A DNA stretch of 64,000 bases from Schistosoma mansoni (GCF_000237925.1 NC_031495.1:25996872-26060871), one strand, 5' to 3'. Numbered from the stretch's first letter, positions 58,301-63,495 are shown. The notes: generated by a model not told the origin, from the sequence alone. Numbers and translations: made by a program.

Positions 58301-61004
58301 CGGGCCAGGAGAACAAAGGACCAATAGGGATGCTAGGCTGCACATACCGATCGAACGTCAATGGTTTGGCACAAGACCAAGATTGGATAAGTCGTATTTC
58401 GATTGGTGAGTAAATCACATGATAACCAGCCGGCCTTAAAGTCACAACAGATATAGCCCCCAAATACCCTGGTACGACCAAGGGTAAGGAGAGTCAGCTC
58501 TCCCTCTCCAAACACTGTCACATGGACACGCGTATACAGCCGCTGCCAGGGAAGTCCTACTCACTACCTTATCGCGACATTACTGTTGTTTACAAAATTG
58601 AGAGGACGAAAAGCGAATGTCCGGCGATTTAATCGAGTTGGTGGATACGGAGGATCCACCTAGGGGAGATTGTAAACCCTGATTCCAAAACAATGGTGCA
58701 CATGGGCTCCAGGATGCTAAGGAAACAAATAGGGTATGAACCTGTTGTTGGTCACCGGCTACCATGGGACTGCATCTCCTAACGTTACTTCACTGCCTTG
58801 TGAATTAGACCTTTAAGTCAAAGGCTTGGGGGTGTGGACCTCTAAGACAACCACCTGCTTCATTTTGAGCACCCGGGCATTATCCCAGCCCTCAAATATA
58901 TCGAATGATTTATGTGGCCGGTATCTATTTGGTGCCTCCTTGTACCAATGTTTATGTGTTTAAATAAATAATAAATAAATTAGATAGAAGATAGCAAGTC
59001 TTGGATTTTTGCGCAAAATTCGTTCATCCATATTGGCTAAACAGAATTTTGATATCATAGCTGATATGAATTCATGATAAAAATCCTGACTTTAAATCCA
59101 AATCCTAATTCCTCACACTGGTTTATAACTGTTATATCCCCTGGCGAATTATGAATCATAAATCTGAGGTCCATTTATGGACAAATACAATATGCCCATT
59201 CCCTATTGGATAGTTGTTAAATAAGTGACCTAATCGTTTCCGTGTTCCTCTTATCATAACCTTTATTTTGACCTTGGAACTATTATTATTGATTACTTTC
59301 CCCCTAGCTACAGCCACATTGGCCAATTACTGTACAAATGTTATTTTTCTATTTTTGATATATGTGGTCTGTTTGGTTAGTATATATAACCCAGTATGCT
59401 TATAAATAATGATTCATATTGCTGAGGCTGTTATTTGTGTTCTGGACTTAACGGACTGGGCTAGGCAGATAGGAAGGACCGAATAGCACCCAATACTGTT
59501 CGTACGTATTTCCTATATCATTGGACGTATCTATATATATATTAAGAGGGCAAATTGATACGTTATAACAATAACATACATCTGGACGTACTAATTGGTG
59601 GTTAAATTTTCTCAAAATCACTTTAGTATCGCTTAAAGGTTGTTGATAAATTATGGTCTCGCCGTGTTTGGGTTTAAGTTGCACACTGTTCAAGGCCTGG
59701 TAAAAGCGATCAACTCTAACCTAGAAGTTAAAAATCAAGTTCACTATTCATTAATATTTCATTCTAAAGGAGAAGCACATCAAATTATATCCAAAACTAA
59801 CTGTAAATGTGTAAAGAAGTATCGAAACAATTAAACTATTTTAAGAAATTTTAAGCATATACTATTTTGATGATTTACAGCAACATGCACAACTTACTCT
59901 GCAATAGGAAAATTTCCATTAGGAGACTGATCGCTAGTATGATTAACTTCATTTGACTGTGAACTCTTGGCTAAAAAGTGAAGCGGGATAAAGCAAAAGA
60001 TAATATTACAAAATGGTTGAAAAATGAACTTGAAAAATGTAACTTTAAGTGAATTTAATTCGAATAATCAATATTTATCAACAAACGTTAGAGACCGGTG
60101 TTTTATTGATACGAGAATTGTGAAGACAAAACACTAAGGTTTATTTAAACGAAGATGGTGTCTAAACATGAACATATGTCTGATTGTTGAGCTTGTATGG
60201 AAAATTTAGTATTAACTTAGGTCGCCACTAGTAAGATAAAGATAGAAGCTACAATCTACAAACTAGGATATCATCAGTGATATGTATGTGATTTTATTCA
60301 TTCTATTAACAAAATGAAGTCCTGATAATTGCATGCTCTGATAACCCTTATATCAGAATACGTTGATTGGTGCATTTTTTAGCAATCAACCCTAGTGGAC
60401 AAATCGAGATAGTAGAAGGTGCTGATTTAAATTTCATATAAACTTCAATGTTTTTAGTGTTGTATCTTTGTTGTTCAGTTTTTTTGGGATTCAAACCGTT
60501 TGCTCTCAATTCTTATTGTAATTTGGGAACAGTCAAAAGAGATATTGTGGTCAGGGAATGCTACTTAGCAAAAGAACATAACACAATCTAAAAGTATGCA
60601 CAAAGAGTAGTCAAATATTATGTACTATTTAGGGGGTTTAAGTTATTTAATTTCACTGATTTCACGGATTGCTCTTATTTGGACAACCATTGAAATCTAG
60701 GAAGCACTAAATGATTGCTTCGTCCTAGTATGGGACTCCTCAGAAGTATACACGACTCCGCAGGAGGTCAAACTCAGGACCGCTAGGACCCATGGAGAAT
60801 GCTCGACACATATTACTGAATCGGTATCCAATAGTTTACATTCTTAACTCCAATTCATTTAATATTGTTGCCAAGGCTGATCCAATAAAAAGAGTGAACT
60901 TGAGAAAACAAATGCTACAACTTACAAGAATTTGGCACTTGAGATCCGGTATTTTGTGAATCTGCATGGTTGGAGGATTCAGAAGTTCCAGATAAAGTAG
61001 TGAT
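28222..61004 (-). CDS. OSBPL11: ORP10/ORP11-type oxysterol-binding-protein-related protein (partial)
   Basis: Twelve exons with consistent GT-AG junctions and phases encode 598 residues of a cytosolic lipid-transfer protein; family members move phosphatidylserine, sterols or phosphoinositides between membranes. Exons: 61004-60926, 59970-59898, 55664-55550, 51668-51558, 50413-50289, 48706-48427, 45441-45356, 42749-42668, 35026-34708, 33063-32900, 30009-29815, 28386-28222. Residues 1-170 form a Ser/Asn-rich linker, 195-245 an acidic Asn/Asp stretch, and about 245-598 the [39 protein letters not shown] (322), EQVSHHPP (379-386, the family signature), [33 protein letters not shown]. The sequence around these motifs fits ORP10/ORP11 best. 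The usual FHAGRRGSxA before KKPYNP reads FHSGHLDTIV, same length but not basic. N-terminus (PH domain expected) lies off the right edge; the C-terminal exon was not found. Confidence 0.92.
28583..28905 (-). mobile_element. Hammerhead repeat with tRNA-like promoter (type B)
   Basis: On the minus strand the unit holds, in order, a body of ~150 bp, a tRNA-like head GGCTCAGTGGTCTAGTGGTT (28720-28700, A-box-like), a spacer and a hammerhead-like motif GCGCACTGCTGAGGAGTCCC (28677 downwards). The CTGAGGA core is intact but the second core box reads GAGA and stem II is unpaired, so cleavage is unlikely. The left end (28583) is the TCATGAGTCAATTG-type arm seen at 30.8, 43.3 and 46.0 kb. Pol-III-promoter-plus-hammerhead layout is that of Sm-alpha repeats. 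Confidence 0.65.
29139..29447 (+). mobile_element. LINE-derived short repeat, 5'-truncated
   Basis: Begins within the repeat body (GGTGCACATGGGCTCCAGTA) and runs to the GTGGCGCATATCTATTTGG tail and TTTAAATAAATAA. The missing head is the usual 5' truncation of a target-primed insertion. It lies in an intron of the lipid-transfer gene. Confidence 0.85.
29815..30009 (-). CDS. OSBPL11: ORP gene exon (barrel, with inserted Ser-rich loop)
   Basis: 195 nt, phase 0 both ends. Encodes [16 protein letters not shown], a Ser/Pro loop ([19 protein letters not shown]) longer than usual in the family, and [18 protein letters not shown] with the conserved GEW. Confidence 0.92.
30768..30902 (+). ncRNA. Palindrome-ended hammerhead repeat (type B)
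   Basis: A ~135-bp unit whose two ends are inverted copies (TAGTTGAATTCATGGGTCGA on the left; its counterpart TAGTTGAATTCATGAGTCGA on the complement of the right end). Between them is a hammerhead-like sequence: CTGAGGA (30806-30812), stem II TCCC-ATATTA-GGA, GAAA (30828-30831), a very short helix III with one mismatch and the cleavage triplet ATC (30837-30839), then CAGTGCTT pairing back to AAGC-TG before the core. Core boxes are intact; helices I and III are slightly eroded. It lies in an intron of the lipid-transfer gene. Confidence 0.65.
30903..32899. other. Intron of the ORP gene, nothing recognised
   Basis: AT-rich intron sequence. The open frame at 32310-32606 (plus, 98 codons, beginning [10 protein letters not shown]) has no motif and no neighbours that would support a gene. 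Confidence 0.4.
32900..33063 (-). CDS. OSBPL11: ORP gene exon (beta barrel)
   Basis: 164 nt, acceptor GATATTCTATAG, donor AAG|GTAAG. Encodes [20 protein letters not shown] then [34 protein letters not shown]: the barrel strands best conserved in ORP9/10/11. Confidence 0.94.
33430..33720 (+). mobile_element. RTE 3' UTR fragment (SR3/Perere-3-like)
   Basis: Diverged copy of the 3' UTR seen at 13.4-13.7 and 26.6-26.9 kb: a TCTGTCTTCCC block, GATGAGGTATGGAAACTTGA with ACCGATG, and the end TGACTGACTG. No coding part remains. Confidence 0.6.
34340..34495 (+). mobile_element. Sm-alpha-like repeat body fragment
   Basis: Contains GACGGGCGGTGTCCAAAATC, TGATACTGGTACACAGTGTG and GAATACCGAATAAAATACAC, matching block by block the segment at 55955-56100 that leads into a hammerhead. 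The ribozyme part is absent here. Confidence 0.55.
34708..35026 (-). CDS. OSBPL11: ORP gene exon with the EQVSHHPP signature
   Basis: 319 nt, acceptor CTCTTTAAAG, donor T|GTAAGTG. Carries [16 protein letters not shown] (lysines contact the bound phosphoinositide in the family), a divergent loop with Ser/Thr/Asn, the signature [12 protein letters not shown] whose two histidines also bind the phosphate, and [15 protein letters not shown]. All key residues are present. Confidence 0.95.
35076..35166 (-). ncRNA. Hammerhead repeat, type B, core intact
   Basis: Minus strand: GCGCACTGCTGAGGAGTCCC, loop, GGACGAAAC, then AGCCGTC. CTGANGA, GAAA and the GTC cleavage triplet are all present and stem II pairs. 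Helix I is short because the partner of GCAC is deleted after the cleavage site (only about three pairs remain). The right flank (CATTTTATTTG) is not repeat sequence, so the copy is cut at its ribozyme. Confidence 0.6.
36640..36890. repeat. Retroelement-tail-like repeat, pair with 63237
   Basis: About 230 bp sharing GTTATATCCCAATGAATAG, TTCCGTGACTCAATGTAAGC and the ACTTCAGAGTAAATAAATAA block with 63237-63460. The complement (GAAGTGG..TTACATTGAGTCACGGAA) resembles 3' ends of Penelope-like elements; this is an impression, not proved. Confidence 0.45.
37840..37897 (-). ncRNA. Hammerhead ribozyme, complete core
   Basis: Minus strand: helix I CACCTTG, core CTGACGA (37884-37878), stem II GTGC-CAAGTA-GCAC, GAAA, helix III ACCC/GGGT with no loop, cleavage triplet GTC, then CAGGGTTTCCTG returning to helix I. 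Every base required by the hammerhead consensus is present and all helices pair (one G-T). The minimal helix III suggests cleavage in a dimer, as in other animal and plant small ribozyme retroelements. Identical to the copy at 38887-38945. Confidence 0.85.
38887..38945 (+). ncRNA. Hammerhead ribozyme, complete core
   Basis: Plus-strand twin of the site at 37840-37897: CTGACGA at 38900-38906, stem II with 4 bp, GAAA at 38921-38924, 4-bp helix III closed without a loop, GTC at 38930-38932 (cleavage expected after 38932) and a helix I of at least five pairs. It lies about 30 bp downstream of a B-box-like sequence, so a pol III transcript starting upstream would contain it. Confidence 0.85.
39365..39475 (-). 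mobile_element. LINE-derived short repeat, head fragment
   Basis: Minus-strand head of the ~500-bp repeat, from the complement of GCATTCGGGGGCAAC to AGGACTTCCCTGGCAGAGCC. The rest of the unit is absent; it lies 20 bp from the tail of the copy ending at 39345, in opposite orientation. Confidence 0.75.
39880..39975 (+). ncRNA. Sm-alpha-type hammerhead repeat, nearly intact
   Basis: GATACATCCGTCTGACGAG, stem II GTCT-CAAATA-GGAC, then GGAA in place of GAAA, and ACGCATTCTAGACTCCACTG with CTAGCCGCCATCC. The overall order and the flanking CCACTGCTAGCCGCC match the Sm-alpha ribozyme; the one change in the second core box should abolish or strongly reduce activity. Confidence 0.65.
40370..40640 (-). 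mobile_element. Body of a type B hammerhead/tRNA-like repeat
   Basis: Aligns with 28690-28905: CAACCAATTCGCAAAAT, TAGTTTCTCATTAGAACTCC and GATAAATCGCTAGTGAGTAA have counterparts there. The upstream portion at 40350 has a faint ribozyme-like GAGACCACTCCACAGTAGCG. Heavily mutated. Confidence 0.5.
41015..41270. other. Unassigned segment with open frames on both strands
   Basis: Both strands are open here (plus: [20 protein letters not shown] onwards; minus: [20 protein letters not shown] onwards). It lies in an intron of the lipid-transfer gene, directly next to the tail of a short repeat. It may be a fragment of an unrecognised mobile element; no family was recognised. Confidence 0.3.
41271..41735 (-). 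mobile_element. LINE-derived short repeat, head-truncated
   Basis: Minus orientation: tail at the left (complement of TTTATTAATTTGTTCACAC, then ATATATGCGCCACACA), body with GATGCAGTCCCATGGTAGAC, ending at the GTATACGCGTGGCCG block at 41733. The last ~50 bp of the head are missing. Confidence 0.85.
42185..42610 (+). mobile_element. RTE LINE, 3' end only, same family as 2143-5975
   Basis: Carries the last ~80 codons of the reverse transcriptase gene (ACTGGTTGGAAAAAGCGGAG, GTGTCGTGGTATGAAAGAAA) to LLLLSS and the 3' UTR with TTGTGTGGCGCATATGTATC and TTCGTACCAATATGTATGTG, tail TTAAATAAATAA. It retains CGA where the long copy has a stop. This 3' end is also the tail of all the ~500-bp short repeats. 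Confidence 0.88.
42668..42749 (-). CDS. OSBPL11: ORP gene exon (ORD helix)
   Basis: 82 nt after the acceptor TTTTATTAG. Encodes [20 protein letters not shown] then TFHSGHL. The donor CTG|GTTTGT is weak but keeps phase 0 with the next exon and makes the spacing to KKPYNP equal to that in other family members. Confidence 0.88.
43287..43640. repeat. Palindrome-ended type B repeat around a 200-N gap
   Basis: Left of the gap (43327-43526) is ATAGTTGAAATCATGGGGCA with ATTGAAGCTAGA; right of it is GGAAGCACCAGGTTTTCC then TCTAGCTTCAATTGACCCAT and GATTTCAACTAT, its inverted copy. GGAAGCAC..GGTTTTCC is the sequence next to the ribozyme in other type B copies, so the gap very likely hides a hammerhead. 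Confidence 0.7.
43855..43965 (-). mobile_element. RTE 3' UTR end fragment (SR3/Perere-3-like)
   Basis: Complement carries GTGGGAACTTGAACCGATGC, then ACAAATATGTC and the end TTGACTGACTATC, as at the 3' ends at 13.6 and 26.85 kb. About 110 bp. Confidence 0.6.
43966..45355. other. Intron of the ORP gene, nothing recognised
   Basis: AT-rich; no gene or repeat assigned. A segment at 44990-45170 has a weak tRNA-like A/B pattern (GTTACAAGGTCTGAAGATCG, TTCAATCCC) that may be an old SINE. Confidence 0.35.
45356..45441 (-). CDS. OSBPL11: ORP gene exon (ORD entrance)
   Basis: 86 nt, acceptor TTTCTATGTAG, donor CAG|GTATAT. Encodes [20 protein letters not shown] then MAHPNLFC plus two bases of an Arg codon; VVxPTFIL and SLLExxA are hallmarks of the domain. 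It was located by splice sites and motif; the surrounding intron is non-coding. Confidence 0.9.
45975..46115 (-). ncRNA. Hammerhead repeat, type B, core decayed
   Basis: Minus strand: GGATGCGCACTGCTGGGGAG, CCATAATAGAACAAAACGG, CTGTCCAGTGCTTCC. Helix I (GCACTG with CAGTGC) is still perfect, but both core boxes are changed, so this copy should be inactive. It preserves the arm TCATGAGTCAATTGAAGCTA at the left end. Confidence 0.6.
47175..47448. mobile_element. Short inverted-repeat element with Merlin-type ends
   Basis: 274 bp with ends TGGTAGGACTATAATTTAT and, on the complement of the right end, TGGTGAGATTATAATCTAT. Inside it shares blocks with 49076-49355 and 53687-53967 in reverse orientation (CTAACTCTAATATCCAACCG and similar). 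No coding capacity; a non-autonomous partner of the Merlin element at 20447-21209. No target duplication is recognisable. Confidence 0.7.
48195..48350 (+). ncRNA. Decayed hammerhead repeat, third sequence type
   Basis: GCAGGTATATATATCTAG, CTGACG, stem TCC-CTAACA-GGA, CGAGA, then TGCAAATCCTAGATTCTCTTG and CTAACCAATCACC. The layout follows the Sm-alpha hammerhead (compare CCACTGCTAGCCGCCATCC) but both core boxes carry changes. Confidence 0.5.
48427..48706 (-). CDS. OSBPL11: ORP gene exon (acidic stretch and start of ORD)
   Basis: 280 nt; ends AAG|GTGAGAG. Encodes [18 protein letters not shown], an Asp/Asn/Glu-rich run ([19 protein letters not shown] and [15 protein letters not shown]) and [17 protein letters not shown], the conserved first helix (lid region) of the ORD. 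The acceptor is a tandem GTAGTAG, so a one-codon alternative start at 48703 is possible. Confidence 0.88.
49076..49355. mobile_element. Short inverted-repeat element with Merlin-type ends
   Basis: 280 bp; left end TGGTGAGATTATAATTTATG, right-end complement TGGTGAGACTATAATTTATG. The interior includes TTAGAGTTAGATGTTAGGG and TTAGAGTTAGGGTT, telomere-like by chance or design. Best-preserved terminal repeats of the family (about 20 of 20-22 bases). In an intron of the lipid-transfer gene. Confidence 0.8.
50289..50413 (-). CDS. OSBPL11: ORP gene exon (linker)
   Basis: 125 nt, acceptor TTTCGCTCAG, donor AG|GTATAT. Encodes [20 protein letters not shown], then [20 protein letters not shown]. Low complexity; supported by phase and splice sites. 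Confidence 0.75.
50625..50740 (-). mobile_element. tRNA-like SINE fragment
   Basis: Minus strand: TATAATGGCTCAATGGATAG resembles a tRNA A box at 50727-50708, followed by CATTGGCGTTCCAGTCTC. Only about 110 bp remain. Related in style to the SINE at 63600. Confidence 0.4.
50970..51070 (+). mobile_element. SINE 3' end fragment
   Basis: Contains ATATATAGTGTGATTTAAAG then CTGAGTAAATAAATTTATT, the same ending as the SINE at 63600-63757 (AGTTCAAAGCTAAGTAAATAAA). No head. Confidence 0.45.
51240..51400 (-). mobile_element. LINE-derived short repeat, head fragment
   Basis: Minus orientation: from CTTTTCGTCCTCTCAATTTC to the head (complement of GCCGTACCAGGGCATTTGG). Both the body and the tail are absent. 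Confidence 0.75.
51558..51668 (-). CDS. OSBPL11: ORP gene exon (helical region)
   Basis: 111 nt, phase 0 at both ends; acceptor AAACAAACAG, donor ACG|GTTAGT. Encodes [20 protein letters not shown] then [17 protein letters not shown], the second helix of the pre-ORD region. Confidence 0.85.
52100..53400. other. Intron of the ORP gene, nothing recognised
   Basis: Very AT-rich, no repeats or genes recognised. The plus-strand open frame just downstream at 53416-53664 (82 codons, starts [16 protein letters not shown]) has no recognised family and is not called. Confidence 0.4.
53687..53967. mobile_element. Short inverted-repeat element with Merlin-type ends
   Basis: 281 bp; left GGTGAGACTGTAATTTATGG, right-end complement GGCGAGACTATAATTTATGG. 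Same orientation as 49076-49355, with the shared interior blocks TGTTAGGGTTAGGAATTAGA and GACATCAGCTATGATGCC. Non-coding. Confidence 0.8.
54556..54665. repeat. Type B repeat arms with ribozyme deleted
   Basis: TATTTGAATTTATGAGTCGA followed by TTGAAAACCTGG and then directly TTTTTATGAATTCAACTATT (inverted arm) and AAATTAGCACAATCTCC. The two arms of the palindrome-ended repeat remain but the hammerhead between them is gone. Confidence 0.5.
55080..55455 (+). mobile_element. RTE 3' end fragment (SR3/Perere-3-like), old
   Basis: Starts in the last codons of the LINE gene (AATGGTTCAAGCCGTTGGGT, GATATGGTGTAATATTGGTC) and runs through a long C/T-rich 3' UTR to CTAATGTTCATAATAGCTGA and CTGACT. More diverged than the copies at 13 and 26 kb. 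Confidence 0.55.
55550..55664 (-). CDS. OSBPL11: ORP gene exon (start of helical region)
   Basis: 115 nt, acceptor CCTTTTAAG, donor GAT|GTATGT. Encodes [20 protein letters not shown] then [18 protein letters not shown], an amphipathic helix like the coiled-coil segment after the PH domain in this subfamily. Confidence 0.8.
55950..56149 (-). mobile_element. Sm-alpha-like repeat body and half of its hammerhead
   Basis: Contains GAGCGGTGCCCGAGATCTGA, GCCACTTCAGCGAAACAGGC and, at the right end, the complement of GTCCTGGATTCCACAACTAG with CCGCTATCC, the 3' half of the Sm-alpha hammerhead. The unit is cut at 56149 by the insertion of a short repeat and resumes at 56657. Confidence 0.7.
56150..56656 (-). 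mobile_element. LINE-derived short repeat inserted in a hammerhead
   Basis: A complete 507-bp unit in minus orientation: tail at left (complement of GATGTGTTTAAATAAATAA), body, head at right (complement ends CCAAATGCCCTGGTACGG). The hexamer GGACGT flanks it on both sides (56144-56149 and 56657-56662), a short target duplication. It split the hammerhead of an Sm-alpha/Penelope-type repeat in its helix III. Confidence 0.85.
56657..56730 (-). ncRNA. Other half of the split hammerhead
   Basis: Minus strand: GGATGCAGGTACATCCAG (a closed hairpin typical of schistosome hammerheads), a changed first core box, stem II TCCC-AAGTA-GGAC, then GAAAGCACGTCC. Joined across the insertion to the segment ending at 56149 it would form the full motif, so this was once one ribozyme repeat. 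Confidence 0.65.
56735..57230 (+). mobile_element. Penelope-like element fossil, GIY-YIG endonuclease end
   Basis: Plus-strand remnant of a Penelope-like retroelement: [40 protein letters not shown] and [12 protein letters not shown], the GIY-YIG motif of the endonuclease domain, followed by further pieces up to about 57230. The reverse transcriptase part is missing. The copy is broken and old. Next to it lies the hammerhead half described at 56657; hammerheads are known in the terminal repeats of Penelope-like elements of schistosomes. Confidence 0.75.
57231..57884. other. Probable Penelope-like 3' flank, unassigned
   Basis: AT-rich stretch after the GIY-YIG remnant. It may be the untranslated end of that element, but no copy elsewhere in the window lets me set its limit. 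Confidence 0.35.
57885..58013 (-). ncRNA. Hammerhead repeat, type B, strongly decayed
   Basis: Arm TTTTAATAGTC, ATGAGTCGACCTAAGCTAGA, then the ribozyme region with GGGGCTCCACAGCAGAGCG in place of the consensus. Recognisable only by alignment to the copies at 30.8 and 46.0 kb. It ends where the LTR remnant at 58014 begins. Confidence 0.5.
58014..58449 (+). mobile_element. LTR remnant, same family as 18293 and 59130
   Basis: Begins TGTATAACTG and ends GTCACAACA. Shares with its relatives CAGCCACTTTTTGGCTTGAT, TTTGAAATAAATGATTCGCA and TTCTGGACTCAACTGG. Compared with 59130-59570 the first ~90 bp are absent. No internal region is present; old. Confidence 0.6.
58460..58977 (+). mobile_element. LINE-derived short repeat, full-length copy
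   Basis: Plus orientation: CCAAATACCCTGGTACGACC at the head, ATGTCCGGCGATTTAATCGA, GGTCACCGGCTACCATGGGA, then GAATGATTTATGTGGCCGGT and TTTAAATAAATAATAAATAA. It abuts the LTR remnant on the left and a Merlin-type short element on the right. Confidence 0.87.
58978..59667. mobile_element. Merlin-type short element split by an LTR
   Basis: Left part (58978-59129: AGATAGCAAGTCTTGGATTT, ATAGCTGATATGAATTCATG, CCAAATCCTAATTCCTCACA) and right part (59576-59667: CGCTTAAAGGTTGTTGATAA, ATTATGGTCTCGCCGTG) are the two ends of one short element in the orientation of 47175-47448, with the LTR at 59130-59570 between them. The far left terminal repeat is missing, apparently lost at the junction with the short repeat ending at 58977. 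Confidence 0.65.
59130..59570 (+). mobile_element. Solo LTR with perfect ends and target duplication
   Basis: 441 bp starting TGTTATA and ending TATAACA (perfect 7-bp inverted ends), flanked by ATAAC on both sides (59125-59129 and 59571-59575). It has a TATATAA-like box near 59385 and an AATAAT-type signal near 59405, followed by TGTGTTCTGGACTTAACGG. It defines the true ends of the LTR family also seen at 18293 and 58014. No internal region remains. Confidence 0.75.
59898..59970 (-). CDS. OSBPL11: ORP gene exon (linker)
   Basis: 73 nt, acceptor CTTTTTAG, donor GA|GTAAGTTG. Encodes [20 protein letters not shown], again linker-like. Phases 1 in and 2 out fit both neighbours. Confidence 0.65.
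60665..60850 (-). mobile_element. Hammerhead/tRNA-like repeat, type B, decayed
   Basis: Minus strand: ACTTCTGAGGAGTCCCATAC, TAGGACGAAGCAATC, ATTTAGTGCTTCCTAG; first core box intact, second GAAG. To the right, CGCAGGAGGTCAAACTCAGG and GGACCCATGGAGAATGCTCG correspond to the tRNA-like section, then TATCCAATAGTTTACATTCT to the body seen at 28745. Confidence 0.55.
60926..61004 (-). CDS. OSBPL11: ORP gene, first exon in window (linker)
   Basis: 79 nt between acceptor TTTTAACAG and donor TT|GTAAG. Encodes [20 protein letters not shown] and SQVPNS, low-complexity Ser/Asn linker. No motif by itself; supported by splice sites and by phase 1 continuity with the next exon. Confidence 0.65.
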
Positions 61005-61472
61005 CTGTTAAAAGAGGCAACAAAGGATAATATACTTTAAGTTTTAATCAAATATGAAATAATTAAGAATTAGTAATTAGTAAAAAGATAAATCATCAGA
61101 AACAGCCAAAATTTTGGGGAAAAAAGTTGTTTTACGCTAAACTATTTTCATATATTATTTTAATATGATTAATCGATCTAATTGATACAACCTATAATTT
61201 ATTTTGATACATCTGGATACAGAACAATGTAGACTTAGAAAGCATGAACTGATAAGGAATCTTTCCCACTCAAATACGACAATGAAATACTTTAGAGGTG
61301 AATAAATATTGGAGAGATCCAGAAAACTCCTCGAAAAAACAGCCGAAAAAGGCTCAGAAAACACCGAGAAGTATCCTATCCAACCAACATTTAATAGAAG
61401 TTTTGCCAGAAACATCTAGAAAGTGAAAAGTCATATGCTAAGTTTCTGAATGAATAATTTCCTATACTGCTA

Positions 61473-61690
61473 CTATGTTTAGTAGAGTTCCAGAATTCTC
61501 CGGAAAACCAAGGCCATCTAAAATGCTATAAAAACCCAGATTTTCCGTACATAAACGAACTTTGAAGTAAAGCTTTTCTTCTGTATTTGGCGCCTTTCCT
61601 CTCGTGTTCAAATCGCTGTGTAGATTTATCCTGGGGGTTACTAGAAGAGCTTAGGATCCAAATCTTATCAATAAACTACAAAGGTGTCTA
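61473..61690 (+). mobile_element. Possible LTR remnant
   Basis: TGTTTAGTAGAGTTCCAGAA, a TATA-like CTATAAAAACCCAGA, a C/T-rich stretch (CTTTTCTTCTGTATTTGGCG) and a tail near TCAATAAACTACA. The order suits an LTR, but ends and target duplication could not be fixed, and no second copy is in the window. Confidence 0.4.
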
Positions 61691-62439
61691 CAGAAATACA
61701 CATATTTATCTCAACCTAATTGATTGATGAAATTTAAGGTATCCAAAGGCAGGTATTATTCACTTTTAACACAGAATTCAGGTAAGCAATTTTTAATTAT
61801 GGGAAAATTCTATAATACTATAAGATCCAGTATTTGAAAACATCAAGACATATAGGTGAAAGTAGCCAAACGTTTGTCAAAACTTTAAACTTAATTATAG
61901 TCGCAAAAACAGTCGTAGCTGCTACCACAATTAATAGTAGTAGACTTTTGGTAACATAGTTCAGAGCCGATTAAAATGGTGTTAGTGTATTCACTCTAAA
62001 TTCTCATCTTGATCTTCTGTCTCTATATTTTTTCTTCTCAATCGTATATTCCCATTCACCATTTTGACAAGTAAATATACGGTCGGATTATCTGAAATAC
62101 ATTGCACATAACATATATTACATTTTTCAAATCACATTTACAATAGAACATGAACAAGACAATGTATTTCATTTTCTTAACCTTGGTATAACGCATAATA
62201 CAAATGGTCGATTGGAAAGATATATTTGTCGAAAGAACACATGGAGTGGCTTGTACTTAAACTTTAATAGCTTTTGACTGTGGCAAAAAAAGAGCCTTGG
62301 TGAAAACGCTGTTCAATCGTGTCAGATTATGTTCAAAAAATACAAAATGATGAGCAATTAACCATAGTCTAAAGGTTGTTCACGTGATAATGATTACTCA
62401 TACCGACGTAAAAAGAGTATACTGTAGTTGACGAGGAGC

Positions 62440-62875
62440 ACGTCTTCCGAAGACTTATTCATTAAGTAGGTGGAAAGACTGATTTCACATTCAAAACCAA
62501 AATGAAAAGGATGTATCCAGCTTCCAAGTTGACCTTTGTGTATCAAAGGAATTGATCATTAAGACAGTCAAGTGTGGACAAATTCCCGACTTCTATTGCC
62601 TCCAATTATATCGAACAGTTTACGTTTACGAAGCATCACCGAGCACATTCGAAAAAAGGCTTAGACTGAGAGGGCATCACGTTTTCGACGGTACGATCGC
62701 ACTCTATCTTCTTGATGGTGGCCATGATTTCGACGTCTCAAAGCCCTTCCAGATAATCAATGAACAACGAACGTCGAATTCAATACGCGTTGCCGAAGCA
62801 ATCCCCATAAAAAGTATTAAACACGAGTGTCTCAGGTATTTAAACATCAACAGAATAATGGAAAATGATTAACGG
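62440..62875 (+). mobile_element. Penelope-like element fossil, GIY-YIG C-terminal part
   Basis: Plus-strand pieces STFEKRLRLRGHHVFDG, LLDGGHDFDVSKPFQIINEQ and IRVAEAIPIKSIKHECL resemble the segment after the GIY-YIG motif in Penelope-like elements (HL-DTGHxxDIN-SFKVI, AEAIAI-KP-LC). A different lineage from the fossil at 56735. Short and broken. Confidence 0.55.
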
Positions 62876-63236
62876 ATAATTGGATAGACAGGCAACCAAA
62901 CAACATTGGAAAGATACATGTATAAGGCATTCGAATTTGACTAAAACAAGAACAATTAATGTAGCAGAATGACATGAATTCATTATATTTTGCAGTTTCT
63001 TGTCAACTACTTACAACCTAAACATAATATTATTAATCTCTAAAAATCAATTTATGTACTTTATAACATTGGAAAAGTTTTCATTAATGAAGATGAATGA
63101 AATGATCAATCAGTATGGAAGAATGATAAGAGACATTCGTATGTTAATTAATGTGAATATTTATAGGTTAAATATAAGAATGTCCTAGCATCAACAACTA
63201 AGAACATAGAAATAGAATTATTTAAAACTAATATAT

Positions 63237-63459
63237 TAATAGATAAAAATAACATATTTGTAATATCCCGATGAGTAGAAAAATTAAATTTTCTAACGTT
63301 TCGTGACTCAGTGTACGCCACTTCTTCAGAGAATAAATAACTAGATTAAATTAACCCAAGTTTAAATAGTACATAGGAACAAAACAATAATGTTAGGTAC
63401 GATCAAACAAAAACACATCTGACCACGCCAATGTCATTCCGGTCAAAGTGATTTGCGTG

Positions 63460-63460
<1 letters not shown>
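63237..63460. repeat. Retroelement-tail-like repeat, pair with 36640
   Basis: TTGTAATATCCCGATGAGTA, ACGTTTCGTGACTCAGTGTA, CGCCACTTCTTCAGAGAATA and CATTCCGGTCAAAGTGATT align with 36660-36885. It ends at a TA microsatellite. Possibly the 3' end of a Penelope-like element in minus orientation. Confidence 0.45.

Positions 63461-63492
<32 letters not shown>
63461..63492. repeat. TA microsatellite
   Basis: About fourteen TA units in a row, bordered by GAGG and GTGGCTTGG. Confidence 0.9.
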
Positions 63493-63495
<3 letters not shown>

